IMG/VR virus record: IMGVR_UViG_3300034112_001420
Span: 1 to 37,085 of that record
DNA length: 37,085 nt
Strand: one strand, 5' to 3'
From: a virus
Shown here: positions 1-7,061 of the stretch, piece by piece
How positions within the stretch are numbered: position 1 is the stretch's first letter
Layout: each line of letters opens with the position of its first letter
The notes under the pieces: generated by a model
What the model was told of the DNA's origin: nothing
Database searches by the model: none
Seen by the model: only the letters and a program-made list of their open reading frames with translations
Made by a program: the position numbers and the translations under genes

Positions 1-1
1 G

Positions 2-325
2 ATGAAACCAGACCTAGAACAAGATTTATTTGCTAATTCAACAATAAAAGATAAGTGTAAATATAGCAAAGTTTATAGCCAAAATTTATATGCGGCTATG
101 TGTAATAATCGTTTTTTTTATGGTGAACACGAATGGACTTGTTCGTGGAGAATGAGTGGTGGAATAGTAGCAGACCTTAGAGATTGTGGAGAGGATTATC
201 TGAACTACTACTGTTCTGGTATGATTAATCTTGATGGTTCTGTTAGTGAAAGTGTTGTAACAGATGAAATACGATTAGACTTGGCAAAAATGGGCTGGAT
301 TATTAAGCCATATGAAAAACGATGA
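2..325 (+). CDS. Conserved-looking phage protein of unknown function
   Basis: 107 residues from the first ATG in the window; bases upstream are not visible, so the start could lie further left. The protein has five scattered cysteines and a tryptophan-rich core (EWTCSWRMSGG) followed by an acidic, aromatic stretch (GEDYLNYYCSG). It ends in a compact segment with TDEIRLDLAKMGW. There is no signal peptide or membrane segment. I have the impression that this layout recurs in environmental phages, but I cannot attach a function. The next small gene begins inside its last codons, which suggests co-translation. Confidence 0.7.
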   Translation: MKPDLEQDLFANSTIKDKCKYSKVYSQNLYAAMCNNRFFYGEHEWTCSWRMSGGIVADLRDCGEDYLNYYCSGMINLDGSVSESVVTDEIRLDLAKMGWIIKPYEKR

Positions 326-428
326 AACAACTCCACCAATCTTAGGATCAGTTATTAATGATGGAGAAAATGCTCCGTTCGCTGATTTATATTATGACAT
401 TTTCCCAGAATGGTATGATGTAGAATGA
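312..428 (+). CDS. Very small acidic protein, unknown function
   Basis: A 38-residue frame starts at an ATG inside the end of the preceding gene and stops with TGA overlapping the next ATG (ATGA at 425-428). The product is acidic and proline-containing (ends FPEWYDVE). Support is positional: it fills the exact space between two genes with the 4-base overlap typical here. No family recognised. Confidence 0.5.
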   Translation: MKNDETTPPILGSVINDGENAPFADLYYDIFPEWYDVE

Positions 429-622
429 TTTTTGAAGAATTCCTAAAACTAGTAGATCAAACCTACGATAGTTTTAACTGGCGTTATGGTCAATGCTTAA
501 TGAATGTTCTTTATTCTGTAGATAAAACTAAATATGAAAATCTACTAGCCACGGAAAACGATTGCTACTATGATGATAGTATGGTACGCATCACTCTGGA
601 TAAATTACAAAAAGAATGGTAG
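425..622 (+). CDS. Small protein, unknown function
   Basis: 65 residues, beginning at the ATGA overlap with the upstream small gene. The product is rich in aromatic residues and acidic, with no membrane segment and no motif I recognise. Its stop overlaps the next ATG at 616. Coding status rests on the tight overlaps at both ends. Confidence 0.65.
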   Translation: MIFEEFLKLVDQTYDSFNWRYGQCLMNVLYSVDKTKYENLLATENDCYYDDSMVRITLDKLQKEW

Positions 623-798
623 ATATAGACGATTATATTAATAAATTACTATCAGAGATTGAGCATTTAAAATCTGTGAATGAGTCTTTACGCAAAGAAA
701 TAAGAACTCAAAGAGCAGAAATTGCACAGTATAGAAATACGATCAATGTATTACTAGATAGTGATAAACCACCAATGTATCAGGCTAGGACAGCATAA
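616..798 (+). CDS. Small coiled-coil protein, unknown function
   Basis: 60 residues. Residues 8-45 show heptad-like spacing of Leu/Ile (INKLLSEIEHLKSVNESLRK and onward), so most of the protein should form one coiled coil. The stop codon overlaps the following ATG at 798 (TAATG). A short dimerising accessory protein is likely; the role is unknown. Confidence 0.65.
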   Translation: MVDIDDYINKLLSEIEHLKSVNESLRKEIRTQRAEIAQYRNTINVLLDSDKPPMYQARTA

Positions 799-1418
799 TG
801 CTAAATATTAAAAAACAGCCATATAATAGCGTTTGGATTTGGGCCGATTCTCAAGATGAATTAGGCTTAACCTTTATGCGTTTTCAAGAACACTATGAAA
901 GTGATAATCCTAAATTTCGTAATAATATTTTCACTGTAGGACAATTACGACACTGGTATTCTGAAACATATGGGGCTAATAATTATCATAATACATGGAT
1001 TGGATTTAATTTTCCTAGTAAGGTATTAATTCCTTTTAAGGAGGGCTTATTTGATCCATTAACTCCAGAAGAAAATAGACTGTTAGAATTGTTACGCTAT
1101 CGTAAAGATGAATTCTATATTATAGGCGCTCAAAATAATAGCGTTTTACGACATGAACTATCTCATGCCTTATATGCCAGTAATCCAAAATATAAAGCAG
1201 AAATAGATAACTTTTTATACAAACATAAGTCTAAATTAACTAAAACAAATCAATATATCTTGAATAAGGGCTATTGTAAAGATGTATTAAATGATGAAAT
1301 ACAGGCTTATATTACAGATAATGATGACAATGAATTGATCAATGTTACTTGTCCAACAATAATTGCTGGTATCAATCAAATATTTAATAAATATAACAAA
1401 GCAAAGGTGAAGAAATAA
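798..1418 (+). CDS. Predicted zinc metallopeptidase (HExxH)
   Basis: 206 residues. RHELSHALY at about 118-126 contains the HExxH zinc motif (H119, E120, H123). NDEIQAY at about 165-171 could supply a third ligand (E167), giving a gluzincin-like arrangement. The N-terminal half is mixed and aromatic-rich, with no signal peptide, so it should act inside the host cell. Cysteines are few. It lies in a run of small genes of unknown role, so the substrate is not indicated. What I see is the motif; proteolytic activity is inferred. Some phage proteins keep the fold without activity. Confidence 0.65.
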   Translation: MLNIKKQPYNSVWIWADSQDELGLTFMRFQEHYESDNPKFRNNIFTVGQLRHWYSETYGANNYHNTWIGFNFPSKVLIPFKEGLFDPLTPEENRLLELLRYRKDEFYIIGAQNNSVLRHELSHALYASNPKYKAEIDNFLYKHKSKLTKTNQYILNKGYCKDVLNDEIQAYITDNDDNELINVTCPTIIAGINQIFNKYNKAKVKK

Positions 1419-1594
1419 TGGAAGATATTTGCGATGAAGAACGTAGTTATAATGACTGGGTATCTTATAACCTAGACTATATTAATCAGAACAAATCGCA
1501 CATTAGTGTTATGAAAAGATTATATATGGAAGGATTTGCTGCTGGTTATGTACATCACGGTAAAATCAACATTGAGGAACAACTACAAAAATGA
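1418..1594 (+). CDS. Small protein, unknown function
   Basis: 58 residues; the ATG overlaps the previous stop (TAATG) and its TGA overlaps the next ATG (ATGA). Rich in Tyr, Asn and acidic residues; no motif recognised. Its C-terminal half (RLYMEGFAAGYVHHGK) resembles a short helical segment. Support is from precise packing between neighbours. Confidence 0.6.
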   Translation: MEDICDEERSYNDWVSYNLDYINQNKSHISVMKRLYMEGFAAGYVHHGKINIEEQLQK

Positions 1595-1890
1595 GTCCAA
1601 TGTATAATCCAGATGATTGGAGTGAAGAATTTGATATTGTATTAAAGTACGAACCAATGAGTAGTAGTACAATTAATAAAATACTAACTCAATATAAACA
1701 TGATGAAGTTTTAAACTATATCAAAGAATTGTGGAATCTCATTGATTATCAAAGAAAACTTCTGAACGAACAAACAAAACAAATTGTTGCCCTAAAACAT
1801 AAAGAATCTTGGAAAAGATATGATCTACCAGAACAATCTTTTAAAGTCTCTGTTGACAAACCGCCGAAATCTGGTAATATGAGTTGTTAG
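1591..1890 (+). CDS. Protein of unknown function with central coiled coil
   Basis: 99 residues, starting in a 4-base ATGA overlap. A helical, partly coiled-coil stretch spans about residues 30-75 (VLNYIKELWNLIDYQRKLL), followed by a basic, proline-containing tail. There are no catalytic motifs. The Shine-Dalgarno site of the next gene lies in its last codons. Confidence 0.6.
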   Translation: MSPMYNPDDWSEEFDIVLKYEPMSSSTINKILTQYKHDEVLNYIKELWNLIDYQRKLLNEQTKQIVALKHKESWKRYDLPEQSFKVSVDKPPKSGNMSC

Positions 1891-1904
1891 GAGTATCCAC
1901 CAAA

Positions 1905-2156
1905 ATGTTCGTTTGGACTGAAATAAGACGTTGGGCCAAGTCTCATGGCTACGAAACATTAAAAGACAAAGGCGACGAAGAAAACGGAGACAAAGTACAG
2001 TATTATTGGAGTAAAATTGACGATCCATCTTGTAGTGGCGTCAGTCCTAGTGTGAGTAAACTCGCTAGAGATATATATAATGATATTACTGATGGTGCTT
2101 GGATTGACCATCAAATAGCCCATAAGGAATCAGTAGATGAACGTAAAATTAGTTAG
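1905..2156 (+). CDS. Small protein, unknown function
   Basis: 83 residues counted from ATG 1905. The frame can be extended to a TTG at 1884, but TAGGAG at 1888-1893 sits at a normal distance from ATG 1905, so I chose that start. The sequence begins MFVWTEIRRWAKSHGYE, which could be one short helix plus a loop, and has a central WSKIDDPSCSG segment. No family recognised. It overlaps the ThyX start by 20 bases. Confidence 0.65.
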   Translation: MFVWTEIRRWAKSHGYETLKDKGDEENGDKVQYYWSKIDDPSCSGVSPSVSKLARDIYNDITDGAWIDHQIAHKESVDERKIS

Positions 2157-2784
2157 TGTAACTCCAGACGCAGAAAAAACTATGGCTTATTGTGCCAGAG
2201 TGTCCAACCCAAACAACCAAGGTTCAGATAATTATGCTAAATTACTGAAATATTGCATTGACCATCAACATTGGAGCATATTTGAGATGGCATTTGTTAC
2301 TCTAGAAATTAATACTACAAGAGGATTAGCAGCACAGATTCTCAGGCATCGTAGTTTTACTTTTCAAGAATTTTCTCAAAGATATGCTGATACAACTCTT
2401 TTAGCAGAAGATATTCCGTTGTTTGAGTTGCGTAGCCAAGATCATAAAAATAGACAAAATAGTATAGATGATGTTTCTCCAGAAATTAAATCTAAATGGA
2501 CTATGCAAGTTCGTGAGCATTTTGCTAAGGCTAAAGTGTTATACGATGGAATGATAGCAGATGGTATCGCTAAAGAATGTGCCAGATTTATTCTTCCTTT
2601 AGCAACTCCAACCCGTCTTTATATGAGCGGTAGTGTTCGTAGTTGGATTCATTATATTAATTTGCGTTCTGGTCATGGAACTCAAAAAGAACATATGAAT
2701 ATTGCTAATGAATGTAAGCAAATTTTTATTGAACAATTTCCTACTATTTCAGAATCTCTTGGGTGGAAAAATGAAAACATTTAA
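2137..2784 (+). CDS. thyX: FAD-dependent thymidylate synthase ThyX
   Basis: 215 residues, the usual ThyX length. It converts dUMP to dTMP using methylene-tetrahydrofolate, FAD and NADPH. The diagnostic RHRX7S motif is present: R70-H71-R72, then S80, followed by QRYAD. The conserved early segment (RVSNPNNQGSDNYAKLLKYC) and C-terminal SGSVRSWIHYINLRSG, ending with the polar residues that bind dUMP, are intact. Phage ThyX supplies thymidine for replication and is unrelated to the ThyA type. Its start lies within the preceding gene and its end overlaps the next, so it is translated as part of the small-gene operon. The deaminase-like protein at 4636 could feed the same pool. Confidence 0.95.
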   Translation: MNVKLVSVTPDAEKTMAYCARVSNPNNQGSDNYAKLLKYCIDHQHWSIFEMAFVTLEINTTRGLAAQILRHRSFTFQEFSQRYADTTLLAEDIPLFELRSQDHKNRQNSIDDVSPEIKSKWTMQVREHFAKAKVLYDGMIADGIAKECARFILPLATPTRLYMSGSVRSWIHYINLRSGHGTQKEHMNIANECKQIFIEQFPTISESLGWKNENI

Positions 2785-2953
2785 TATTACAGCACAGGTT
2801 TACAAGAATAATGATCGTTCAAAACAGAATCTATTAATTTGTGAATTTCATACTGGTTCATCATCTGATGAAGCATTATCTAATTTTAAACTACATTTTC
2901 CTGTTATAGAATATTCTCTTGTAAAAGTTCTCTCAGTTGAAGAAATTGTTTAA
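2771..2953 (+). CDS. Small protein, unknown function
   Basis: 60 residues from ATG 2771, which overlaps the thyX end by 14 bases. A longer frame reaches 2702 but lies deep inside thyX, so I prefer 2771. The product looks like a small alpha/beta domain (FNITAQVYKNNDRSKQNLLI, then SSDEALSNFKLHFP). No family recognised. A new promoter begins 9 bases after its stop. Confidence 0.6.
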   Translation: MKTFNITAQVYKNNDRSKQNLLICEFHTGSSSDEALSNFKLHFPVIEYSLVKVLSVEEIV

Positions 2954-2961
2954 GAACACGC

Positions 2962-2989
2962 TTGACTCTGGCCGATAATCTGATATACT
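2962..2989 (+). promoter_or_regulatory. Sigma70-type promoter for the UvdE gene
   Basis: TTGACT at 2962-2967 and TATACT at 2984-2989, 16-base spacer, with TG one base before the -10 box (extended -10). Predicted start is near 2996, which leaves a leader of about ten bases holding the AAGGAG site. The spacer carries GCCGAT, a word shared with several other promoters here. Confidence 0.8.
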
Positions 2990-3006
2990 GCGACCAAGGA
3001 GATTTT

Positions 3007-3924
3007 ATGAATAGATTCGGCCTCTGTTGTATTTCGCTCAAACTCAAAGAGCAAGGTATTAGTCATCAGACAATGACTTTTAAGCGTTTTAATAGTTTGC
3101 CAAGAGAAGAAGCACTAACTATTCTTGGCGAACGTATTCTTAATAATCTTGTTACTACTCGTAAGACTATTGAATTTTGTGGCGAGAATAATTATGTTTA
3201 TCGTGTAAGTAGCGATATTTTTCCGCTCATTACATACAATGAAGCCAATGTTAATCTAGATGATTTGCCGAACCATGATGATATTCAAGATGAGTTCGAC
3301 AATATTGAACAGAGCATTAAGGATGCTGGTGTTCGCGTATCTTGCCATCCATCAGAGTTCAATGTTCTTGCTTCTACAAATCAAAAAGCAGTAGATAAAA
3401 CTATTACTGAACTTAATTTTTACAGTAGTTTTTTTGACAGAATTGGTTTGCCTGCTAATTATGATTCCCCCATGAATCTTCATGTGCATAATAAAAATGG
3501 AACACACTCTGAAATCATCGAACGCTTCATGCAAAACTTTAATCGCCTGGACGATAATTGTAAGGCTAGGCTTGTTATTGAAAATGATGACAAAATCAAC
3601 TGCTGGAGTGTGAGAGAATTGATAACTCATTTTCATCCAAAAACTAATATTCCTATCACTTTCGACTATCTTCATCACAAGTGCCATCCAGATATGCTGG
3701 ATGAAGAAACTGCTATTAAGGCTTGCCATGATACATGGCATGGACATAAGCCATTATTTCATTATAGCGAAAGCAGAGAAGGGAATAATCCTAGAGCGCA
3801 CGCAGATTATGCTTATAATAAATTTCAGACGTATGGACTAGAGTTTGATGTTGATATGGAACTAAAAGCAAAATGCCTCGCTATTGCTCAATATGAGTCA
3901 TCGGTGCTATGTCAAGAAGTGTAA
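3007..3924 (+). CDS. uvsE: UV-damage endonuclease (UvdE/UvsE family)
   Basis: 305 residues from ATG 3007, chosen because AAGGAG lies 5 bases upstream and because the longer frame (2962) would begin inside the -35 box. UvdE enzymes nick DNA 5' of UV photoproducts and other lesions with a TIM-barrel, metal-dependent active site. Family motifs in order: start MNRFGLCCISLKLK, RVSCHPSEF at about 108-116, MNLHVHNKNGTH, RLVIENDD, FDYLHHKCHP and FHYSESRE, supplying the His/Glu/Asp metal ligands. Length matches the bacterial enzyme. It has its own promoter and CGT/GTT-rich codons, suggesting strong expression. Together with ligase and AlkB it indicates a DNA-protection programme. Confidence 0.93.
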   Translation: MNRFGLCCISLKLKEQGISHQTMTFKRFNSLPREEALTILGERILNNLVTTRKTIEFCGENNYVYRVSSDIFPLITYNEANVNLDDLPNHDDIQDEFDNIEQSIKDAGVRVSCHPSEFNVLASTNQKAVDKTITELNFYSSFFDRIGLPANYDSPMNLHVHNKNGTHSEIIERFMQNFNRLDDNCKARLVIENDDKINCWSVRELITHFHPKTNIPITFDYLHHKCHPDMLDEETAIKACHDTWHGHKPLFHYSESREGNNPRAHADYAYNKFQTYGLEFDVDMELKAKCLAIAQYESSVLCQEV

Positions 3925-4355
3925 AAGAAACTATAATCAAAAAATTAAACAACTTTAAAGGCCACAGAGATAATTATAAAAAGAAACCCAAATACATCCC
4001 TGTTCCTTCTAAAGAAAAAGATATACACACAATACTAAAAAATAAAATTGTTCGATTTCATAGAGATAAAAAACTGTGGAAGTATCCTCCTATGACATTT
4101 AAAGTAAAAGATTTATTGGAGAAAATTGGTGACAATCCAGTGTGCTACTTAACTGGTAGAAAAATAGATTTATTAGACGGTAAATCGTATCATTTGGATC
4201 ATATTATACCAAAGAATAAAGGTGGTACTAATACATTAGATAATTGTAATATTGCTTGTAAGGATGCTAATCAAGCAAAAGGTAATTTATTGTATTCTGA
4301 ATTTATTCTGTTGTGCGAAACAGTATTGACTCATCATAAAAATAAAGGAAATTAA
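3909..4355 (+). CDS. HNH endonuclease, free-standing
   Basis: 148 residues, starting inside the last codons of the UvdE gene. The N-terminal 75 residues are highly basic (KKKPKYIPVPSKEKD). The HNH core follows: CYLTGRKIDLLDG, then LDHIIPKNKGGTNTLDNCNIACKDANQAKGN at about 98-128, with the DH pair, the central Asn and the terminal segment. Such phage proteins are commonly homing endonucleases. No intron or split gene is visible around it, so it is a free-standing copy. The codon mix (AAA, TTA, AGA) differs from the UvdE gene just before it, consistent with separate acquisition. Confidence 0.85.
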   Translation: MSRSVKETIIKKLNNFKGHRDNYKKKPKYIPVPSKEKDIHTILKNKIVRFHRDKKLWKYPPMTFKVKDLLEKIGDNPVCYLTGRKIDLLDGKSYHLDHIIPKNKGGTNTLDNCNIACKDANQAKGNLLYSEFILLCETVLTHHKNKGN

Positions 4356-4356
4356 T

Positions 4357-4503
4357 ATGAGCGGATGGTTAATAGCATTAACTGGTTGCGTCTACGCATA
4401 CGTTAGTTTAGAACAATTTATGAAAGGTAATATAGGATTAGGCATAGCATATGCTGGTTATAGTTTTGCTAATGTTGGTCTTTATATGCTAGCATCAAAA
4501 TAG
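4357..4503 (+). CDS. Small hydrophobic membrane protein
   Basis: 48 residues, ATG 4357 one base after the previous stop. GGAAAT upstream provides a weak ribosome site. Almost the whole chain is apolar with Gly, Ala and Tyr (LIALTGCVYAYVSLEQ, then LGIAYAGYSFANVGLYML), giving two short membrane-spanning segments joined by a loop with one Glu and one Lys. Similar two-segment miniproteins are common in large phages; role unknown. Confidence 0.6.
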   Translation: MSGWLIALTGCVYAYVSLEQFMKGNIGLGIAYAGYSFANVGLYMLASK

Positions 4504-4511
4504 GTAATTAT

Positions 4512-4691
4512 ATGGACGAACTACCACCTGTTCCAAGAAATACTGTTGGTGAAATAAAAGTTAAATACATGAGTGGAAAAACTATACTTCCTACTCCTTA
4601 CGATATTGAAATGACAGATGATATTTGGATAAAAGATGAAGATCATAACCAAAACAATTCGCAAAGCATATCAGAATTGGAGTCCTTGTAA
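4512..4691 (+). CDS. Small acidic protein, unknown function
   Basis: 59 residues. Acidic and proline-rich at both ends (MDELPPVPRN; IEMTDDIWIKDED). It overlaps the next gene by 56 bases in another frame. That is long for this genome, so either this stop or the next start may be mis-set. No motif recognised. Confidence 0.45.
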   Translation: MDELPPVPRNTVGEIKVKYMSGKTILPTPYDIEMTDDIWIKDEDHNQNNSQSISELESL

Positions 4692-5094
4692 AGAGATTCG
4701 TTGTTGGCATTATGCGGGGTGTTTTGATGGAACAAAAATGATTTGTTTCACCCAAAATAATCCTATTAAAACACACACTGGTGCTTATCGCATAGGAGAA
4801 GATTTTAATCTCCCCAAATATAAGGAACATCCATTTTATCATGCTGAAAGTCATCTTATTTCTAAATTACTTGATCGCTATAATACCATTGATCCTAATT
4901 GGACAGTATGTGTGCTTAGAATTAACCGAAAAGGATTAATTCTTGGAAGTAAACCTTGTGAAAATTGTAGCAAACTATTGAGTGCTGTTGGATTGAACGA
5001 TATTTATTATAGCACTGATGATGGAAATTTTAGTGATAGTTTTGGAAATTTGACTACAGTAGACGAGTTGACAATGCCGACACTAGTGGTATAA
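4636..5094 (+). CDS. Cytidine/deoxycytidylate deaminase-fold protein
   Basis: 152 residues. HAESHLISKLL at about 69-79 gives the H-A-E zinc/proton-shuttle motif (H69, E71). PCENC at 107-111 gives the PCxxC zinc pair (C108, C111), followed by a helix and IYYSTDDG. This is the cytidine-deaminase fold signature. Known family members deaminate free nucleosides or nucleotides, tRNA or DNA. A dCMP deaminase making dUMP for ThyX would fit the context, but the substrate-binding region (CWHYAGCFDGTKM) is not the standard phage dCMP deaminase form, so the substrate is open. The start overlaps the preceding small frame. Confidence 0.7.
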   Translation: MKIITKTIRKAYQNWSPCKEIRCWHYAGCFDGTKMICFTQNNPIKTHTGAYRIGEDFNLPKYKEHPFYHAESHLISKLLDRYNTIDPNWTVCVLRINRKGLILGSKPCENCSKLLSAVGLNDIYYSTDDGNFSDSFGNLTTVDELTMPTLVV

Positions 5095-5095
5095 T
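5068..5095 (+). promoter_or_regulatory. Sigma70-type promoter
   Basis: Perfect TTGACA (5068-5073) and perfect TATAAT (5090-5095) with a 16-base spacer, and TG at the extended -10 position. The -35 region lies within the end of the deaminase-like gene. GGAGG and ATG 5115 follow directly. The spacer starts ATGCCGA, as in the promoter at 5769. Confidence 0.85.
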
Positions 5096-5114
5096 CCGCT
5101 CTACGGAGGCAACT

Positions 5115-5333
5115 ATGAACTGTATTTACTGCAAAAATTGTGTTGGCGTTGATCGTTATGAGTTTCTTGTTGAAACTGGTCGCAAAATTATCTGCAAAGA
5201 TTGTAGCGTAGAAAAGAAAGCCGTTGGCTTTTTAGATTGGTCGCATAAAACAGCACCAGCATTGGTTTTGGTTCCCGCTAATGCTACAGAAACTATTCGT
5301 AAACTTGATAGAGCAAACCGGAGGGCTAGATAA
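5115..5333 (+). CDS. Small cysteine-motif (zinc-binding) protein
   Basis: 72 residues with a strong GGAGG at 5105-5109 and its own consensus promoter, so probably abundant. Cysteines are at 3, 6, 9, 27 and 30. The CxxC pairs at 3/6 and 27/30 would form a zinc knuckle of the treble-clef or ribbon type. The C-terminal 40 residues are helical and basic (TETIRKLDRANRRAR). A nucleic-acid or RNA-polymerase-binding accessory protein is possible; nothing more specific can be said. Confidence 0.7.
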   Translation: MNCIYCKNCVGVDRYEFLVETGRKIICKDCSVEKKAVGFLDWSHKTAPALVLVPANATETIRKLDRANRRAR

Positions 5334-5537
5334 ATGACTTGGCTTGATCTTTATAACTTTCTTTATGAAAGAGCAAATGATGTTAAAAACCCAGGATCTT
5401 TTCCTTGGCAGGAAGAAGTGGCAGTATTTGATTTTGAAACACTAGAATATTATCCTATAGATTTTATAGAAATGCCAGATGGAAAAATTGGATTTGAAAT
5501 AGACACATATCAATCGGAGACTGCTAATGGATCTTGA
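5334..5537 (+). CDS. Small acidic protein, unknown function
   Basis: 67 residues with GGAGGG 8 bases upstream of ATG 5334, directly after the previous stop. Acidic and aromatic (WLDLYNFLYERANDVKN, then FDFETLEYYPIDF). No motif recognised. Translationally linked to the zinc-knuckle gene and to the next gene by an 11-base overlap. Confidence 0.65.
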   Translation: MTWLDLYNFLYERANDVKNPGSFPWQEEVAVFDFETLEYYPIDFIEMPDGKIGFEIDTYQSETANGS

Positions 5538-5772
5538 AATTGAAAGTTTGCTTTTTAAGCAAGTTGAAAAACCTAAGCATTATCTTATGACTCGTATTAT
5601 TAATGTATGGGAGAATAGGTATCGTATTAATGTATATATTGAAATTGAAGAAGATAATCTGACTAAGAAACGTATTCATAGCAGTTATTTTTGTCATTAT
5701 CATCCTGGCAAACTCACTATTTTTCCAGACAAAGATAAAAAAATCGAAGAACCACTAAAGAAACGCTCTTGA
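5527..5772 (+). CDS. Small beta-rich protein, unknown function
   Basis: 81 residues, GGAG at 5516-5519 before ATG 5527. Alternating hydrophobic residues (LMTRIINVWENRYRINVYIE) suggest beta strands. The tail is lysine-rich. The stop lies within the -35 box of the next promoter. No family recognised. Confidence 0.65.
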   Translation: MDLEIESLLFKQVEKPKHYLMTRIINVWENRYRINVYIEIEEDNLTKKRIHSSYFCHYHPGKLTIFPDKDKKIEEPLKKRS

Positions 5773-5796
5773 CAATGCCGATTGCTATGGTATGCT
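5769..5796 (+). promoter_or_regulatory. Sigma70-type promoter
   Basis: TTGACA (5769-5774), 16-base spacer, TATGCT (5791-5796) preceded by TGG (extended -10). The spacer begins ATGCCGAT, nearly the same as the promoter at 5068. It drives the zinc-ribbon gene through a leader with AACAGGAGA. Confidence 0.75.
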
Positions 5797-5826
5797 TAGA
5801 GCATCACTTTAACAGGAGAACAGAAC

Positions 5827-6234
5827 ATGGCTAAGGGTCAGAAAACTTGTGACAACTGTGGATCGTCTACTGGGCCGCGAGCATATATTTGTAAGAAATG
5901 CAATACACCTTTTGTGTTTAAGGTTAAGAGCAAAGAGAAGCGAAATACTAAAATTATTCGTGATTTTAACTGGAGAGAATTGGTTAAAGGTGACAGAATC
6001 AAGGTTAATGGCGGCCCATATTTTGTGAGTAAGGGTGAATTTATTCCTATGGGTTATCGTGGACGTTTTGTGGTTGATTCTATTGACGCTAATGGTATTC
6101 TTGCATGGGGATTGGATAAGCACCAGGGATTTTGTCATATTTATATGTCTGGAGATATTCAAAATAAAGAGACTGGCGTTTGGAAAACTGCCCATAAACT
6201 TCTTAAACTTAAACCAAAGGAAGTTCAGGTATGA
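5827..6234 (+). CDS. Zinc-ribbon protein, unknown function
   Basis: 135 residues. An N-terminal zinc ribbon has cysteines 8, 11, 22 and 25 (CDNC, then CKKC). A basic linker follows, then a beta-rich domain of about 85 residues (WRELVKGDRIKVNGGPYFVS, MGYRGRFVV, GILAWGLDKHQGFCHIYM) that resembles a small SH3-like barrel. Known proteins of this shape bind nucleic acid or RNA polymerase; that is inference. It has its own promoter and CGT/GTT-biased codons, implying good expression. Its stop overlaps the next start. Confidence 0.75.
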   Translation: MAKGQKTCDNCGSSTGPRAYICKKCNTPFVFKVKSKEKRNTKIIRDFNWRELVKGDRIKVNGGPYFVSKGEFIPMGYRGRFVVDSIDANGILAWGLDKHQGFCHIYMSGDIQNKETGVWKTAHKLLKLKPKEVQV

Positions 6235-6503
6235 TGTTGAATAACGAACAGAAACATCAGTTTGCTAAATTTATTGATCATAGAAATGAAATTAGTAATA
6301 GTTTATTTCATATGGAGCGTATTCTAAAGGAGTATTTTCCTAATGAATATGATTTGGCCTATCAACACTGGATTCCTCAAATATTGACCGCACTACATGA
6401 CGATGATAGATGGTTGTCTAGAGGGCAGTATTGTGTACAAGATACGATTGATCATATTAATGATATTGATTCTGGTTCTGGTGTAAATAAGTATATCAAA
6501 TAA
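6231..6503 (+). CDS. Helical protein, unknown function
   Basis: 90 residues in an ATGA overlap with the zinc-ribbon gene; a second ATG at 6234 is an alternative start. The predicted product is mostly helical (FAKFIDHRNEISNSLFHMER) with several His and Trp residues. No recognisable motif. Confidence 0.65.
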   Translation: MMLNNEQKHQFAKFIDHRNEISNSLFHMERILKEYFPNEYDLAYQHWIPQILTALHDDDRWLSRGQYCVQDTIDHINDIDSGSGVNKYIK

Positions 6504-6519
6504 AATATTGGAGATCATT

Positions 6520-6924
6520 ATGTCTGAAGTTTATGCAATTGTTGATGTTGATGGATATGCTATTCAAATGCGTGATGCTGCGGCACAAAGTATTTCTTCA
6601 GATACTAATGAAAATCTAGACGAATATATTTCATTGAAACAAATGACCAATTTGGTAGAAGAATTTTGTCTTGGTCACGATGATGAAGATAGACCTTTGC
6701 TTGATGAAGATACTAATGAAAAGATTTTTGAAGAAGCGGCATTGTGGATTCACGATGTTGGATTGGCTAAACTTGCAGCAAAAGATTTGGTTGAATGTGC
6801 TTGGGATAACGAAATAAATCAAATGGTATTTTGGAGTAAACCCGAAAAGCAGGAGACTAAAAATGTACGAACTAAGTCCAGAGGAAAGAATAAAAAAACT
6901 AAAGGATCAGATAGCGGAATGTAG
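6520..6924 (+). CDS. Paralogue of the 19515 protein, possible winged-helix domain
   Basis: 134 residues from ATG 6520, chosen because TTGGAG sits 6-9 bases upstream; an in-frame ATG at 6508 lacks this. The C-terminal half (about 72-110) reads LAKLAAKDLVECAWDNEINQ followed by MVFW, very close to LNELVKKDIIESGFDNESND followed by FVFW in the gene at 19515. The helix-helix-strand pattern suggests a winged-helix-like domain. The basic tail (RTKSRGKNKKTKG) may touch nucleic acid. Function unknown. Confidence 0.7.
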   Translation: MSEVYAIVDVDGYAIQMRDAAAQSISSDTNENLDEYISLKQMTNLVEEFCLGHDDEDRPLLDEDTNEKIFEEAALWIHDVGLAKLAAKDLVECAWDNEINQMVFWSKPEKQETKNVRTKSRGKNKKTKGSDSGM

Positions 6925-7027
6925 AGATTATATATCCTCTGACTTTTGTAAAAGTTGTATGGATATGTACGATAAAATTACAAAGTATGAAGAAGAATTA
7001 TACAGACTACAAAAACAAATGAATTGA
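6863..7027 (+). CDS. Small coiled-coil protein with cysteines
   Basis: 54 residues starting at ATG 6863, inside the end of the previous gene, with AGGAG at 6851-6855. Two helical stretches (EERIKKLKDQIAEC; ITKYEEELYRLQKQ) flank a FCKSCMDMYD turn. Cysteines 29 and 32 form a CxxC, so it may be a zinc-hook-like or redox hairpin. It ends inside the next promoter. Confidence 0.6.
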   Translation: MYELSPEERIKKLKDQIAECRDYISSDFCKSCMDMYDKITKYEEELYRLQKQMN

Positions 7028-7052
7028 CACAGGCTTGTCAATAGTGTAGAAT
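7024..7052 (+). promoter_or_regulatory. Promoter of the tRNA/tmRNA segment, with inverted repeat
   Basis: TTGACA (7024-7029), 17-base spacer, TAGAAT (7047-7052). The start is predicted at about 7059-7060, only two or three bases before the tRNA. ATTGACA (7023-7029) is mirrored by TGTCAAT (7036-7042), giving 7-base arms around CAGGCT, a candidate operator covering the -35 box. Confidence 0.75.
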
Positions 7053-7061
7053 ACATCATAC

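Noticed and set aside
3909-4355. Intron or split gene associated with either HNH gene
   Set aside because: Flanking genes (UvdE, tmRNA, ligase) are uninterrupted and no group I core or split halves are visible.
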